From Phorcus lineatus (taxonomy: Eukaryota > Mollusca > Gastropoda > Trochida > Trochidae), in contig OV121096.1 of the NCBI GenBank assembly GCA_921293015.1, forward strand, positions 6,638,285 to 6,702,284: DNA of 64,000 nucleotides. The letters are read 5' to 3'. Below the pieces are notes generated by a model. That model saw only the letters and a list, made by a program, of their open reading frames with translations, did not search any database and was not told where the DNA came from. A program made the translations under genes and the position numbers. How positions within the stretch are numbered: position 1 is the first letter of the stretch; the number at the start of each line of letters is the position of its first letter. This document shows, one piece after another, positions 39,101 through 48,234 of this stretch.

Positions 39101-42100
39101 ATAAGAAAAAGAGCTCTGACTAAAACAGCAACAAGTAATCCTCGTTGGATTCAGTAGTGAAAAACCGGTTTCTAAAATACTTGAACTCTTATATACATGT
39201 ACATAAATGAACAGGTAAAAGGTCATCCTGCTACATCAGCGTATATGAATCCGCTCACCCAGCTCCTTCCATACACCCTGATCTCTTTCGAGCCAGCGGA
39301 TTCATATACGCTGATGTAGCAGGATGGTTAAAGGTATGGAAATGTAACTAGGAAAAAGATTATTTCAGTTTCTGAGTATTACTTTATAACGTTAACAATT
39401 GGAGTTTATGTATCCTTTGTACCAACTGCAAGACGTCAGTGTAAGCATATGTACCAAACAGTGACATAATATGTAAAATTTTGTAAAAACAATATAAACT
39501 TCATGTTTGTTCGTCCTAGAAAACTTCTCAAAGAAGACTGAAAATGTACCTGAGGATGTTGCAATCGTGAAAAATCTGGAGTGAGATAGTAGAGGATACC
39601 ATCCACAGCACCGGGCATTGTACACGCTTTCACCAACAACACCGTCAACAGCACATACGGAACTAGCGCTGTCACGTATACAACCTGTGAGGGACCGATA
39701 CCTTACTATCAAAAACAGCCTTTTTCTTGCTTTTCGAATAATAACATATTATATTAGTAAATACTTGACGAAATAAGTTAGGGATATCTTCAATTTAATG
39801 TTTTAATATTTCAGGTGATCAATGAAAAAATGCGTCATCATCAATAATTTGTTTCATTTATCCTTAAACATTTTTGCCTGGTATGTGTACAAATCTATGA
39901 TAGCATCATAAGAGAGTAAGTTATGTTTCGACATTTATGTCTCGTGCTTTAACTATAACAGTTCAGGGCAAAACTATACTTTATTACAAAACACATTGAG
40001 GTAGAGCGAACTTTATTTCTTTTCTAAGATGCTAAAATAATCTATACGGTGACCACTCTGATTTTAATAATCTCGAAATAAAATATAGTGTTTACACTGC
40101 TCAAATTGATAATCCATGAACAGGGCTAACTGTTGGCTATTCCAAGTATGGAACCCAAACCCTAGTTAAAAACGACATTTAGTTGGCTTTGATTACTGCA
40201 GTTTTGCACTTTAACTCTTCATGTATTCAATTTTGAATTATATTTTCTTCTTATTTTTTTCTTGAACAAACAAATTAACACATCTTGTTTTTTAAAAAAA
40301 ACTTTACTTTTACAAACTCGTGTCGTGCGATTATGCAGTGCGGGCTACATTGCCCATATAAGGCTTATCACGTGGTTAACATTCAAAAAAAGAATTGTGG
40401 GTATTGTTTGTTTTGGAAGCGTGATGGTGGACTGAATCCGGACATCTATTTTTTGCTGCTGTCATAAACGTTGAAAGTGATGTTTTAATCTCTTATATAA
40501 GCTGTTGGGGCTGTACACCTAGAATTACTTCATTATTAGGATGACCGTAACACATTGAACCTGGTAGAGACGGTTGACGTGAACCAACGTCACAGTCCCA
40601 CAGGCACAGGGCGCCGTGACCTGACGTTTAACAACGCGGTCACTCGACATCGATAATGCTTTCCATTTTTCTTTCCGGTAAATAGAACTAGATGATTCGA
40701 AACTAGTCTCCATTCAAGTAAACATTATCGGCAAAATCGTCAATACGAGGGGGCACCGGGGAAGAGCGGATATAACGTCATTCAATTGTTACCTCATGAA
40801 AAAACTATACCTTTATTTTCTGGTAAAGTACTTTTTTCGTTTGTTCTAACCGCTAGGCATCTTAGAACTGTCAATGAAATATGTTATTATGACAAAAACG
40901 TAAATTGTGCTGTAAGTAACATGTACACCATTACAGGGTGATTTTGACATGTATATAAAAATCTTCTCACTAAATATATTCTGATCGATACATGTTAGTA
41001 GAAATTCGATTGTTGTTTATAGTAAAAATAGATGTTTTGTTATTACCTTGCCAAGAGATTGAACACCTTTGATAAGACAGAGGAAGACAGCGACACAGGC
41101 CAGGAACCAGCACAGCAATAGGTGTGGTTGAATCGAGCCGAAGTCTCCAAGACCAGAGGAAACAGACAGGGTGTTGTATCTAAGATTCAAATAAAATTTA
41201 AGCAAAAAGTTTAATAATGGTATTACTATACTTTATAAACAAATGAAACAATTTGAAGCGTTAGTACATTTATAATGAACGCCACTGAACGTATATGAGT
41301 TTACTATTGAGCCTACAAATGTAAAGGTATTTTACTCAGCAAGATTTACCTACTGCCAAAATTCTTCTGTAGAGCTGTGTCCATGTGAAAGATTTCTATA
41401 TTTGGCAAGTGACTCCTGAACAAAATCTTCATTCCCTGTGAGATTACGCTGTGTGATATTTCTGGTAGCAACCCTGTCCCCTACAGCAACGCAAAGCGGT
41501 GTGTTCCAGATATTTCCACACGTTGTCCAGGGCAGAACAGGTGAGAAGGACTTGTACAGGTAATATAGCCCCCAGGTCAGCGTTTGGGTGTAGTAAGGTA
41601 GGAGCAACAAGTTCAGGATTAACATACTGAATCCAATACCTTCAAAAAAAGTTGTTATCTAATTGGTCTAAGTATTAACCTGGTTATTCAAATTGTCACG
41701 TGAATACAGTAGTATGAATATGATGATTTACAAAGATGGTAATAATTACTATGCTTTCCTGCAATCAAATTACTTTGACAGAGAGTATCCAGACACAATC
41801 ATTGATAGTGAATACCCCTCTGAATCCTCCTGCTGGAAAGCAGTTTATCTTGTATTGAGAGATTGATCAATAAAGGCTGCCCGTGTTGATATCATCGTGG
41901 TTCAATCTAAATTGTTCACAGAATGTTAAAAAAATTAGAGTTGAGCAAACTTCATTTATAGTATATAATTTGGTATCAAATATTGCTTGCCAAGTCACAA
42001 ACGTGTTAAGACGTTCACAAAGTTTATTATATTTGAGTATTTCAATTGGACGATGCATTGGTAATCATGGGCAAACTGGCAGGTGTGCAGTGACATTCAC

Positions 42101-42686
42101 AAAATACCTACCTGCCATTAGTGGACAAAGACCCCAGACAAGGATAGGTCCTGAACGGGACAACTGACCAAGACATACCTCCAGATAAAATAGAGGCATG
42201 GCAAAAATGAATGTCACGATGACATATGGTATCAGAAAAGCTCCTGAAAATGAGTAAAATGATAAGAACGTCAAATCAATATATACCACAGAGGTCCATC
42301 ACCATTGTTACTTTCTAATATATCAATCGGAGAATCCATGTACAACCATAAAGGCTACAATTTTGAATCAACCATAGAAATGCTTTACAAATGTATATGG
42401 AACAACATATAGTTAGCCTGACTTACTTTACTACGTAGATGATAAACTACTATTATCGTGAAGAATTTTCAATTGTATGAATTAACGTTTCACCTCCACC
42501 ATTCCTCTGACAGACATAAGGGAACCTCCAGAGATTACCCAGACCAACAGAATATCCGAGTAGGGACAGGATGTACTGGAATCTGTTGGACCACTCGGGA
42601 CGTTCATTGTCTTTAAGCATATTGTCATCTTCATCATTATCAACTGCTCCATTTAAGGATAACATCTGGTCATTTCTGTTCTTCAT
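33034..42686 (-). CDS. SLC6 Na+/Cl- dependent transporter, glycine-transporter-like, 13 coding exons
   Basis: Plasma-membrane symporter that should couple Na+ and Cl- entry to uptake of a small amino acid or neurotransmitter. Joining exons 42686-42494, 42243-42112, 41639-41354, 41179-41047, 39684-39550, 39048-38945, 38222-38098, 37518-37406, 36704-36567, 35502-35403, 35065-34965, 34614-34447 and 33162-33034 gives 1857 nt, 618 residues plus TAA, the usual family length. Every junction is GT/AG and keeps frame. Seen in the product: W32/R35 N-terminal gate residues, TM1 with the LGNLWRFPY signature (49-57), C149/C158 pair in EL2 with three N-glycosylation sequons (169, 174, 191), TM6 QLFFSLG (301-307) followed by W310, GPG of EL4 (370-372), TM8 D405/T406, and a C-terminal P-x3-W tail. 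Gly48 in place of the TM1 aspartate argues against a monoamine transporter; W310 and the TM8 VDT motif resemble GlyT1/GlyT2. Subtype and substrate are inference. Confidence 0.93.
33270..34280. repeat. cluster of degenerate repeats in SLC6 intron 12
   Basis: Three to four diverged copies of a unit occur in order: a TTCTGGTTC-like opening (near 33355, 33982, 34114 and 34252), then a GCATGGNCC-like segment, then CTGTACACAAG or CTATACACAAA (near 33470, 34085, 34226). The last units are spaced about 135 bp. A GGACGGACGG stretch near 33870 is also repeat-like. No coding exon is seen in it. Confidence 0.55.
34447..34614 (-). CDS. SLC6 coding exon 12 (TM11-TM12)
   Basis: Codes residues 521-576, exactly 56 codons, after acceptor TTTTCTTACAG. 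The extracellular loop [10 protein letters not shown] resembles the glycine-transporter loop before TM12. It ends in the cytosolic start of the tail. The donor is GTAAGC at 34446. Confidence 0.92.
34965..35065 (-). CDS. SLC6 coding exon 11 (TM11)
   Basis: Codes residues 487-520 after an AAAG acceptor. The F-x3-IE-x-M-x-G loop joins TM10 to TM11 as in other family members; a hydrophobic helix follows. Donor GTAAGT at 34964. Confidence 0.9.
35403..35502 (-). CDS. SLC6 coding exon 10 (TM10)
   Basis: Codes residues 454-486 plus one base after acceptor CATTTTCAG. It starts with the GGIYVF motif common at the head of TM10 and contains the conserved glutamate of the LLEC stretch, ending GWLYG. Donor GTAACA at 35402. 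Confidence 0.92.
36567..36704 (-). CDS. SLC6 coding exon 9 (TM8 end, TM9)
   Basis: Codes residues 408-453, exactly 46 codons, after acceptor [19 protein letters not shown] continues TM8, followed by a short basic intracellular loop (PRRL) and TM9. The donor GTAAGT at 36566 is a consensus site. Confidence 0.92.
36831..37272 (+). repeat. minisatellite, 14 copies of a 32-bp unit
   Basis: Units begin at 36831 and every 32 bases to 37247, nearly identical, with the core GCTTGTGTAAGTCAAAATCA. They differ chiefly in the two bases before ATG, either TG or CC. Reading units 2-14 the linkers run T T C T C C T T C T C T C. The array fills most of the 701-bp SLC6 intron 8 and carries ACTTAC, not GTAAGT, on the transcribed sense strand. 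There are no unique spacers, so it is not a CRISPR array. Confidence 0.97.
37406..37518 (-). CDS. SLC6 coding exon 8 (EL4, TM8)
   Basis: Codes residues 370-407. It begins in the [12 protein letters not shown] extracellular loop and ends in TM8 with MMGVDTV, where Met402, Asp405 and Thr406 take the second-sodium-site positions. The donor GTTTAG at 37405 is weak but gives the expected D-T-x-F spacing to exon 9; using the GT three bases upstream would drop Val407. Confidence 0.85.
37893..37950. repeat. foldback-like fragment in SLC6 intron 7
   Basis: Contains TACGAAACGACGTGTGACTC followed by GCTTTCGCTCGTTTAATTTAA, the ACGA..CGCTCGT core of the foldback family, without clear outer arms. Confidence 0.4.
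38098..38222 (-). CDS. SLC6 coding exon 7 (TM7)
   Basis: Codes residues 328-369 plus one base after acceptor TTTTGCAG. It opens DTVIV and continues with [10 protein letters not shown]. Ser341 is the chloride ligand; Gly337 and Glu338 lie where most family members have Asn and a small residue. It ends before the EL4 glycine. Donor GTAGAA at 38097. Confidence 0.9.
38355..38495 (+). mobile_element. worn SINE copy in SLC6 intron 6
   Basis: It follows the middle and 3' half of the SINE seen at 25307-25560: the ACCACCCAT, GCAGGTTTCA, ATAGCCACAA and GATATAACT segments recur in order, with many substitutions. The CACCT tail is lost. It is antisense to the transporter gene. Confidence 0.7.
38945..39048 (-). 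CDS. SLC6 coding exon 6 (TM6)
   Basis: Codes residues 294-327 plus two bases. Gln301 and Ser305 sit where TM6 binds chloride and the first sodium ion. Trp310 in the unwound part of TM6 matches the glycine-transporter tryptophan. Frame with exon 7 requires the weaker donor GTACCA at 38944; a stronger-looking GTGAGG five bases upstream would break the frame. Confidence 0.87.
39224..39326. repeat. perfect hairpin, 32-bp arms, 39-nt loop
   Basis: Bases 39224-39255 are the exact reverse complement of 39295-39326. The flanks GGTAAAAGGT (39214-39223) and GGTTAAAGGT (39326-39335) match at 9 of 10 positions and may be a target duplication. It lies in SLC6 intron 5. Perfect arms suggest a recent foldback MITE insertion; a long-hairpin RNA source is an alternative. 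Confidence 0.9.
39550..39684 (-). CDS. SLC6 coding exon 5 (TM5)
   Basis: Codes residues 249-293, exactly 45 codons, after acceptor CCTCACAG. It starts [10 protein letters not shown], the standard TM5 opening, then the MPGAVDGI and YYLTPDF loop signatures. Donor GTACAT at 39549. Confidence 0.92.
41047..41179 (-). CDS. SLC6 coding exon 4 (TM4)
   Basis: Codes residues 204-248, opening with the last base of Gln204 after acceptor AATCTTAG. The GLGDFGSIQ stretch leads into TM4 and the exon closes with the family's KG-x3-GK turn before TM5. Donor GTAATA at 41046. Confidence 0.9.
41354..41639 (-). CDS. SLC6 coding exon 3 (TM3 and EL2)
   Basis: Codes residues 109-203 plus two bases. It holds TM3 with the Tyr124-Tyr125 pair, then the large extracellular loop with PWTTC (145-149), the partner Cys158 and three N-x-S/T sequons, ending EEFW. 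Only the donor GTAGGT at 41353 keeps the frame; the GTAAAT four bases further on would add an in-frame TAG. Confidence 0.9.
42112..42243 (-). CDS. SLC6 coding exon 2 (TM2)
   Basis: Codes residues 65-108 plus one base, starting after acceptor TTTTCAG. It begins GAFLIPY, whose Tyr71 matches the chloride-ligand tyrosine of TM2, and carries the conserved LGQ motif. The donor is GTAGGT at 42111, with a second GT four bases on. Confidence 0.9.
42494..42686 (-). CDS. SLC6 coding exon 1 (N-terminus, TM1)
   Basis: Codes residues 1-64 plus one base. The ATG at 42686 has an in-frame TGA 11 codons upstream (42719-42717), so it is the first possible start in this exon; a TTTTAG just before it could be an acceptor for a 5' UTR intron. 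An acidic Asp/Glu-rich cytosolic tail (residues 16-29) precedes W32, R35 and TM1. Donor GTGAAA at 42493. Confidence 0.9.
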
Positions 42687-43722
42687 TCTAAAACAGGTTT
42701 CAAACCCATCTTTATCTCAATCAATCATTTATTCTCATAAAACCACGTGGGTGGTACACGAGTATATATACAAGTAATTCATACAAACAATAATTAACAA
42801 TATACAAAACATATAAGATAAATAAATACAAAATACATTACAAGATGGCTGTAATAAACGAACTGCTTTTTGTAAGGGATGTTATTTTTTATACAAATTT
42901 AGATAATTCTGTTATCTGCTTAATGTCCTTTGTCGAGAAAAGTTTACCCAAAAATTATGTAGGCTTGGATACATCACGGTAAAGATGCAGACATTTTATA
43001 GAGATTTATCTTGATAATATGGTATATAACTGTTAACATGAATCAAATACCTTCGAAACCAGGATGAAAAAGATTTTCACAATGTTGGGATTCACTGGAA
43101 TCGAACTAGGGAAAATTGACTCGTGTAACGCTGCTTCCTGGTGTATATATTGCAGTTTATCTTTCAGCCTAGCATGCAAAGTAGTACTTATATCAATGGA
43201 AGCTAAACGGAAATAAATAAGCAAAGTACCTCAATCTTGTAAACATGTTATATAACTAGGTCGAACGTGGAAATATCACTTGTGAAAGTAGATTGCTCCT
43301 ATCTGTAAGATAATTGTCGAATGATTTGCATCACAGACTTTGGGACAAGACATGAGCAATAGACATTTGTACAGTTAAATATGTGTTATCAGCAATGTAC
43401 AATCACACAAGAGAAATCGACAAGGTAAAATAAGATATGTAATAGTGAGATACATCAAAGCAAGTGAAACAGTTTACGTGATACGGATTTCTACATGAAA
43501 TTAACATATACCTTTATGTGTAAATTATCTATAAAAAGCAGCAACGATGGGACATTGCCTTCATTTCCGATAGTGCAAATATTTTTGAAAAAGACTGCAG
43601 TTGAGAGATTTAAGAATACGATGAACAAATATGCTCGTAAATTTGTCACTTATCTTTAACATCTTGTGAATAAGAATAACGTTAGGAGCAATATAACTTT
43701 AAGATGCAGAAAACAAACTTAC

Positions 43723-43800
43723 TCATGTCTTAACTAAAGTCTTTAGATGGATCCTTTGCATCTCTCTTTTTGTGTTTAGCTGATAAGCTTCTGCAGATTA
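43723..43800 (-). other. possible 5' UTR exon of the SLC6 gene (right edge unknown)
   Basis: A consensus donor GTAAGT sits at 43722-43717 on the minus strand, about 1 kb upstream of the coding start, and a TTTTAG acceptor lies directly before the initiator ATG. Together they allow a noncoding first exon ending at 43723. An ATG four bases before the donor would give only a tiny upstream ORF after splicing. No promoter motif is clear; the upper edge given is arbitrary. Confidence 0.3.
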
Positions 43801-43809
43801 CCATATAAG

Positions 43810-46310
43810 CTTCAGGTGATGATACAAAACACTTCAACCAGTCTCTGTGTCTTTCTTTAAATACATTTGATGTAAAATATCAAGATACACCTCAATTACT
43901 GTTTGCGACTTGCCGTTTGCTAAGTATGTACTTTTTCCTTTGAATTTTTTATCCCTGCATTAAGGGTGCTTGCAAAACAGAATTAAAGTCGAGCACCAGA
44001 CAGTTTAGCGCCGCTTTGATAAGGCATTATTTTAATAAAATTGTCAAAATAATAAAAAACTGTGCAAAAGCCATAACAACTTGGATATAGATCAAAGGTT
44101 GAAAATTTGCTAAATTTCACAAGGTTGATTTAAGTTAATTAAGTTCAGATTTATACTTTGCCAAGGAGATAATACGCTTTTAAAAGCAAAACTATTTGGT
44201 TGAAAAAATTACACTGTGGTTTAATCTGAGAAGCTGAGAGCATCTACATCAATCGAATAAAATGTCACGAAGCGGCACTCTATTCTGATAAGCAGCTTAC
44301 AATCATCAAAGCTCTTTTGTCAGATTACACTATTTTTAATCATATTTTTCATGTTACTGTATATCAATACATATTAAATTTTAAGGGGATTAGAATTTGT
44401 ATTTAAAAAGTTTGAAACCAGTTACATGTCTCAGTCAAACAATATGCACCCCTTATCAGTTGACATATTTATTCATAGATGTCATGTCTAATCGTTGTCA
44501 TGAAAACAAAGACTTCTTTTGGCAAGTAAACGGTATCACATCTATGTCTACGTCCATAAATGCACTTTGGTGTTGACAATTCAGGAGGTTGATTTTAGCT
44601 GAGGTAGTCGTGAGAATTAAATTCAAGAATTGAATTACTATTTGAAATATGTTTAATCTATTAAGTATTAATTAGGCAATCGATATCATCATTCAAAACG
44701 TTTGACTGGCATTTGAAGACCTTTACCAAATGTACGACATGTTTTTTTTATAACTTTTAATGTGTGGCATGTGTTAGGGGGAGGATGACTTGCAATAAAA
44801 TTCACATTAAAGAGACGCAAAGTGCATCAAATCAGTTTAATGTTATAGGTAATTTGCAGTTATTCATTTGCAGTGCACAACAGACTACCTGTCCCTGATC
44901 CTCCGCTTGCTTTTGTTTGCCCCCCCCCCCCCCTCTTTATAATTGTTATGAAAAAAGTCCTGGCAAGCAGATTTGACAACATTTTCTAATTTTCCTTTGA
45001 CATCTGGATGACAGTTTTTTAAGAGGTAGTTTGCATCATATTCACAACAATATTTTGAAATTGGTAGGTCTACAAAGATTTATAATAGATTTTGTCATTG
45101 ATCTGCATTATTATTTCAAAAAAGGAATCATAGACAGTATGTTTCACGTGTATGGGTTACATTTACTTCTATTACAATATTAATTGATGAATGGAAATGT
45201 TACATTCATTTGGATAGTAAACGAAATTAGTTTACATAATTAATTTTACTGATCACCAAAATTTTGCAGTTTGAGATGTAAAGATATTTCCATCTTAATC
45301 TAGTTATATGAACATTCCACTGTGGTTGACTAAATCAACCGACATCTGGCGATGGTTGGTGATTATGATAAACTTCAAATACATTTTAGACTATGTGAAG
45401 CTTTAATATCCAATAAGAAAGATGTCGAGTTTTAAATTGATAACACACTTACATATATGTTAACATCTTCCGTATGTAAATATGTATAGGGATAAAACTT
45501 TTTTATTTGATTGTTGCAAAAGTAAATTGAGATAGATATCCATCTATGATATCGCAGTAAAAATTCTCATTACTTTTGGTTCCTTTGGTTGAAAAGACAC
45601 TTTTACGTCATTATTGCATTTTTAAAGAAAACTCATTAGGATATTGCAAAGAAGAAATCTTTAACAATTTCACACACTGGTGCTTTCAATTTTGACACTG
45701 AATAAGAAAATCAATATATGTGAAGAAGGTGATCGAGCGTCTTTACGTTTTGAAAGTATTTATAAGTTCTAACAATGTAGTGAAAACATTCTTGTTGATG
45801 GGATCTTATAGATAACCTGTACCTAGATTTTCATCAGCGGGTGCAAACAACTAACGTAGGCAGATATGCCTGAACCTGTCAGAACAGAAACAAAATAATG
45901 TCAAGGAATTCGAGGAAGATGGTATGGTTAGGTATTGCACAGCATACATATGTAGTATACCATAGCATTCCATATCATACCACAGCCTAGTATATTGCGA
46001 GTTCATAGGGTTCGCTTCATAACTAGGCTGAATTCGTTATAATGAAAAATATGTTTTAAAAAAATGACTTCAAAACCTAACATCTGATCCAACATTTGAA
46101 CTGTAAGCATCTTCAAGAAGAGCCCTATAACGTGTTTGCTGATTGAAAAGAAATGAAAATGAATCATCGATGGCAATACCTTTTATCGTGACTTAGCGTA
46201 TGTTTTGTAGTGCCACCATTTAGACTAAAGGCACTTTTCATTTCAATTCAAAACTATTACACAACAATGCTGACACAGTTTTGTGTAGGTTGTATGCTAA
46301 TACATATATA
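43810..46310. other. no gene seen
   Basis: Upstream of the SLC6 gene. AT-rich, one poly-C run, no recognisable promoter or exon. Confidence 0.55.
44919..44934 (+). repeat. poly-C run
   Basis: Fifteen or so cytosines in a row, an outlier in AT-rich DNA and prone to length errors in sequencing. Confidence 0.9.
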
Positions 46311-46317
46311 GATTATT

Positions 46318-46400
46318 ACCTGAGGAAGTGTGTCATATGACTTTTACGAAACGAGTGCGATTTTTTTTATTACCCGAGCGAATGGCACACTTCCGAGGGT
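46318..46400. repeat. small imperfect hairpin of foldback type
   Basis: GAGGAAGTGTGTCAT and ATGGCACACTTCCGAG are near-inverse arms around GAAACGAGTG and a T-run followed by CCCGAGCGA, the same kind of ACGAGTG/CGAGCG core as the other foldbacks. Confidence 0.5.
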
Positions 46401-46534
46401 TATAATTTCTTTAGTACCGATTCTATTTCATTTAAAACATACGGAATACGGCCTGCTTCCTTTCTTTCGGCCCGCTACAGTGATGTCACTAACAATGGTT
46501 TATGACGTCAAAGACAACGTTATACGGTAACTCG

Positions 46535-47925
46535 TTTTGAAACAATCATTTAGATATGTGCACATGTGCTCATATTGAAAATATGTCCCCACTTATGATT
46601 AACCATATGGGTAATAATTGGGTTTATTGACAGTTATTTATGTGCAGACAATTTAATCAGCTTAAATGCCCAATGGAGCTTTTGTATCTGTTCTAAAAAT
46701 ATTCTTTCGATAAACTTGCAATTCAATTTCAGAAAAAAGGGGTTATTTCTAGTTTGATGATATGAAAAGTTATTTTCAACCTTGTTAAACTCACTCAAAA
46801 GACACATCATAAACATAATTATGTTCTTGATATAATTATAATATAATTATCTAATACCAGGGATAACTACATGCATGCATTCATAAAATAATCTTAAGCT
46901 TTCAGTACTAATCAATTGAAATTTTATTCTATACAATTCTTGTATTGTAAACTAAATCATCTTTGTATGATACAACATTGCCCATTTGTAAACAGTAAAA
47001 TTGTTCATTTCTGTTAAATAATATGTCTTTGAAGCATTGCCAAAGAATATTTTCATGATTACTGTAAAAAAATGTATTTCAATGCCATATTTACTCAGGT
47101 TGATCATTAATCCTTAATCATTTCACAAAACCCTCATTCTGATTCACTGTTAGCAATAGGTTTAATCTTTCATCAGGGATGCAATTTTCTTAACAGAAGC
47201 TTTTAATCTTAGAGGTGAATCTAAAAAATAATATATTTAAAAAGAATGACCGAGTGAGGTAATATTCTCATGTAATATCAAAGCGTAAAAAAATAATTGA
47301 AATCATTTTGTCGATCTAATCTTAAGGTTTACTTAACACAAGTTTGTAAAAGATTTTAATGCAAACTGGAATTACATTACAACATTTATACCAGAATGTT
47401 CAACGATTTTACGTAAGAAAGTGGATGAAAAACGAAAACGTTACAACTCATTTATATTTGTGCACATTCAAGACACAAGCAAAAAGGGAAAAAATTTGAA
47501 TATATAACTGTCTAAAGAGTTATTAATAGCAGACATGTATAATGACATGGTATAGTATATTTTGAAACAATAGACATTCATGAGCAAAATAACGTCACCA
47601 TAAAAATGTCCACTTTAAAACATCAAGTACAAGGATAATATTGATAATCAGTGTATGTTGTACAACTGGGTTCGTGAACATATCGATCAGGGTTGATTCA
47701 ACATGTTTATGGGCTACGTTATCATAGGATAGTCTCTTTCGGGTTTTCGACCATATGGCTAAATAAAAAACAGGAGACAGAATAAAATGTTCCAAATAAC
47801 GGCGAAGTCCCAAGGATGGCATATGTCCATCTATGACGTTGATGCACGCTTTGATACGATGTTGTATTGTGTGGAAAAGTAAATTGATCACGTGATTTAG
47901 TACCCAATGTAATTTTTGCTGGATA
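46535..47925. other. no gene seen
   Basis: AT-rich. A 98-codon minus-strand ORF (47891-47595) contains hydrophobic and basic stretches but no recognised domain and no splice context. Confidence 0.5.
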
Positions 47926-47930
47926 GTCTA

Positions 47931-48230
47931 CAGCTGCATACCAAAAGTTTGTTTACATACATTCCTTTGAGATATCTAGTATTGAGAAAAGGAAACTTAT
48001 ACTGTCGAATTTTCAATACAGCTATGCAGATACATTCTTCTTTAAAACGTATGTTTAGGCATACCCCACAAATTAACTTTGGCAGGTTGTTGAAGTGACA
48101 ATTAAGGGGTCAAAGTTTCGAAAACACACATTTTATTTTTCTCTACAAAATCCTTTAAAGATTATCAACTGCTTTAATAATTAGTCATGTTTGTTTCCTT
48201 GTGCTAAGTTAATGTGATTATGCTAATTTT
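47931..48230 (+). mobile_element. single end and diverged body of the same MITE family
   Basis: Its first 23 bases equal the left terminus of the 23695 element and are preceded by TA. The body then diverges; TTGGCAGGT.. TTGAAGTGA and a CATGTTTGTTTCCTT segment recur near 9370-9500. No right terminus is visible. The right edge is approximate. Confidence 0.6.
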
Positions 48231-48234
48231 ATCC

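Noticed and set aside
47595..47907. 98-codon minus-strand ORF as a membrane protein
   Set aside because: No family signature, overlapping ORF in another frame, no exon partners.
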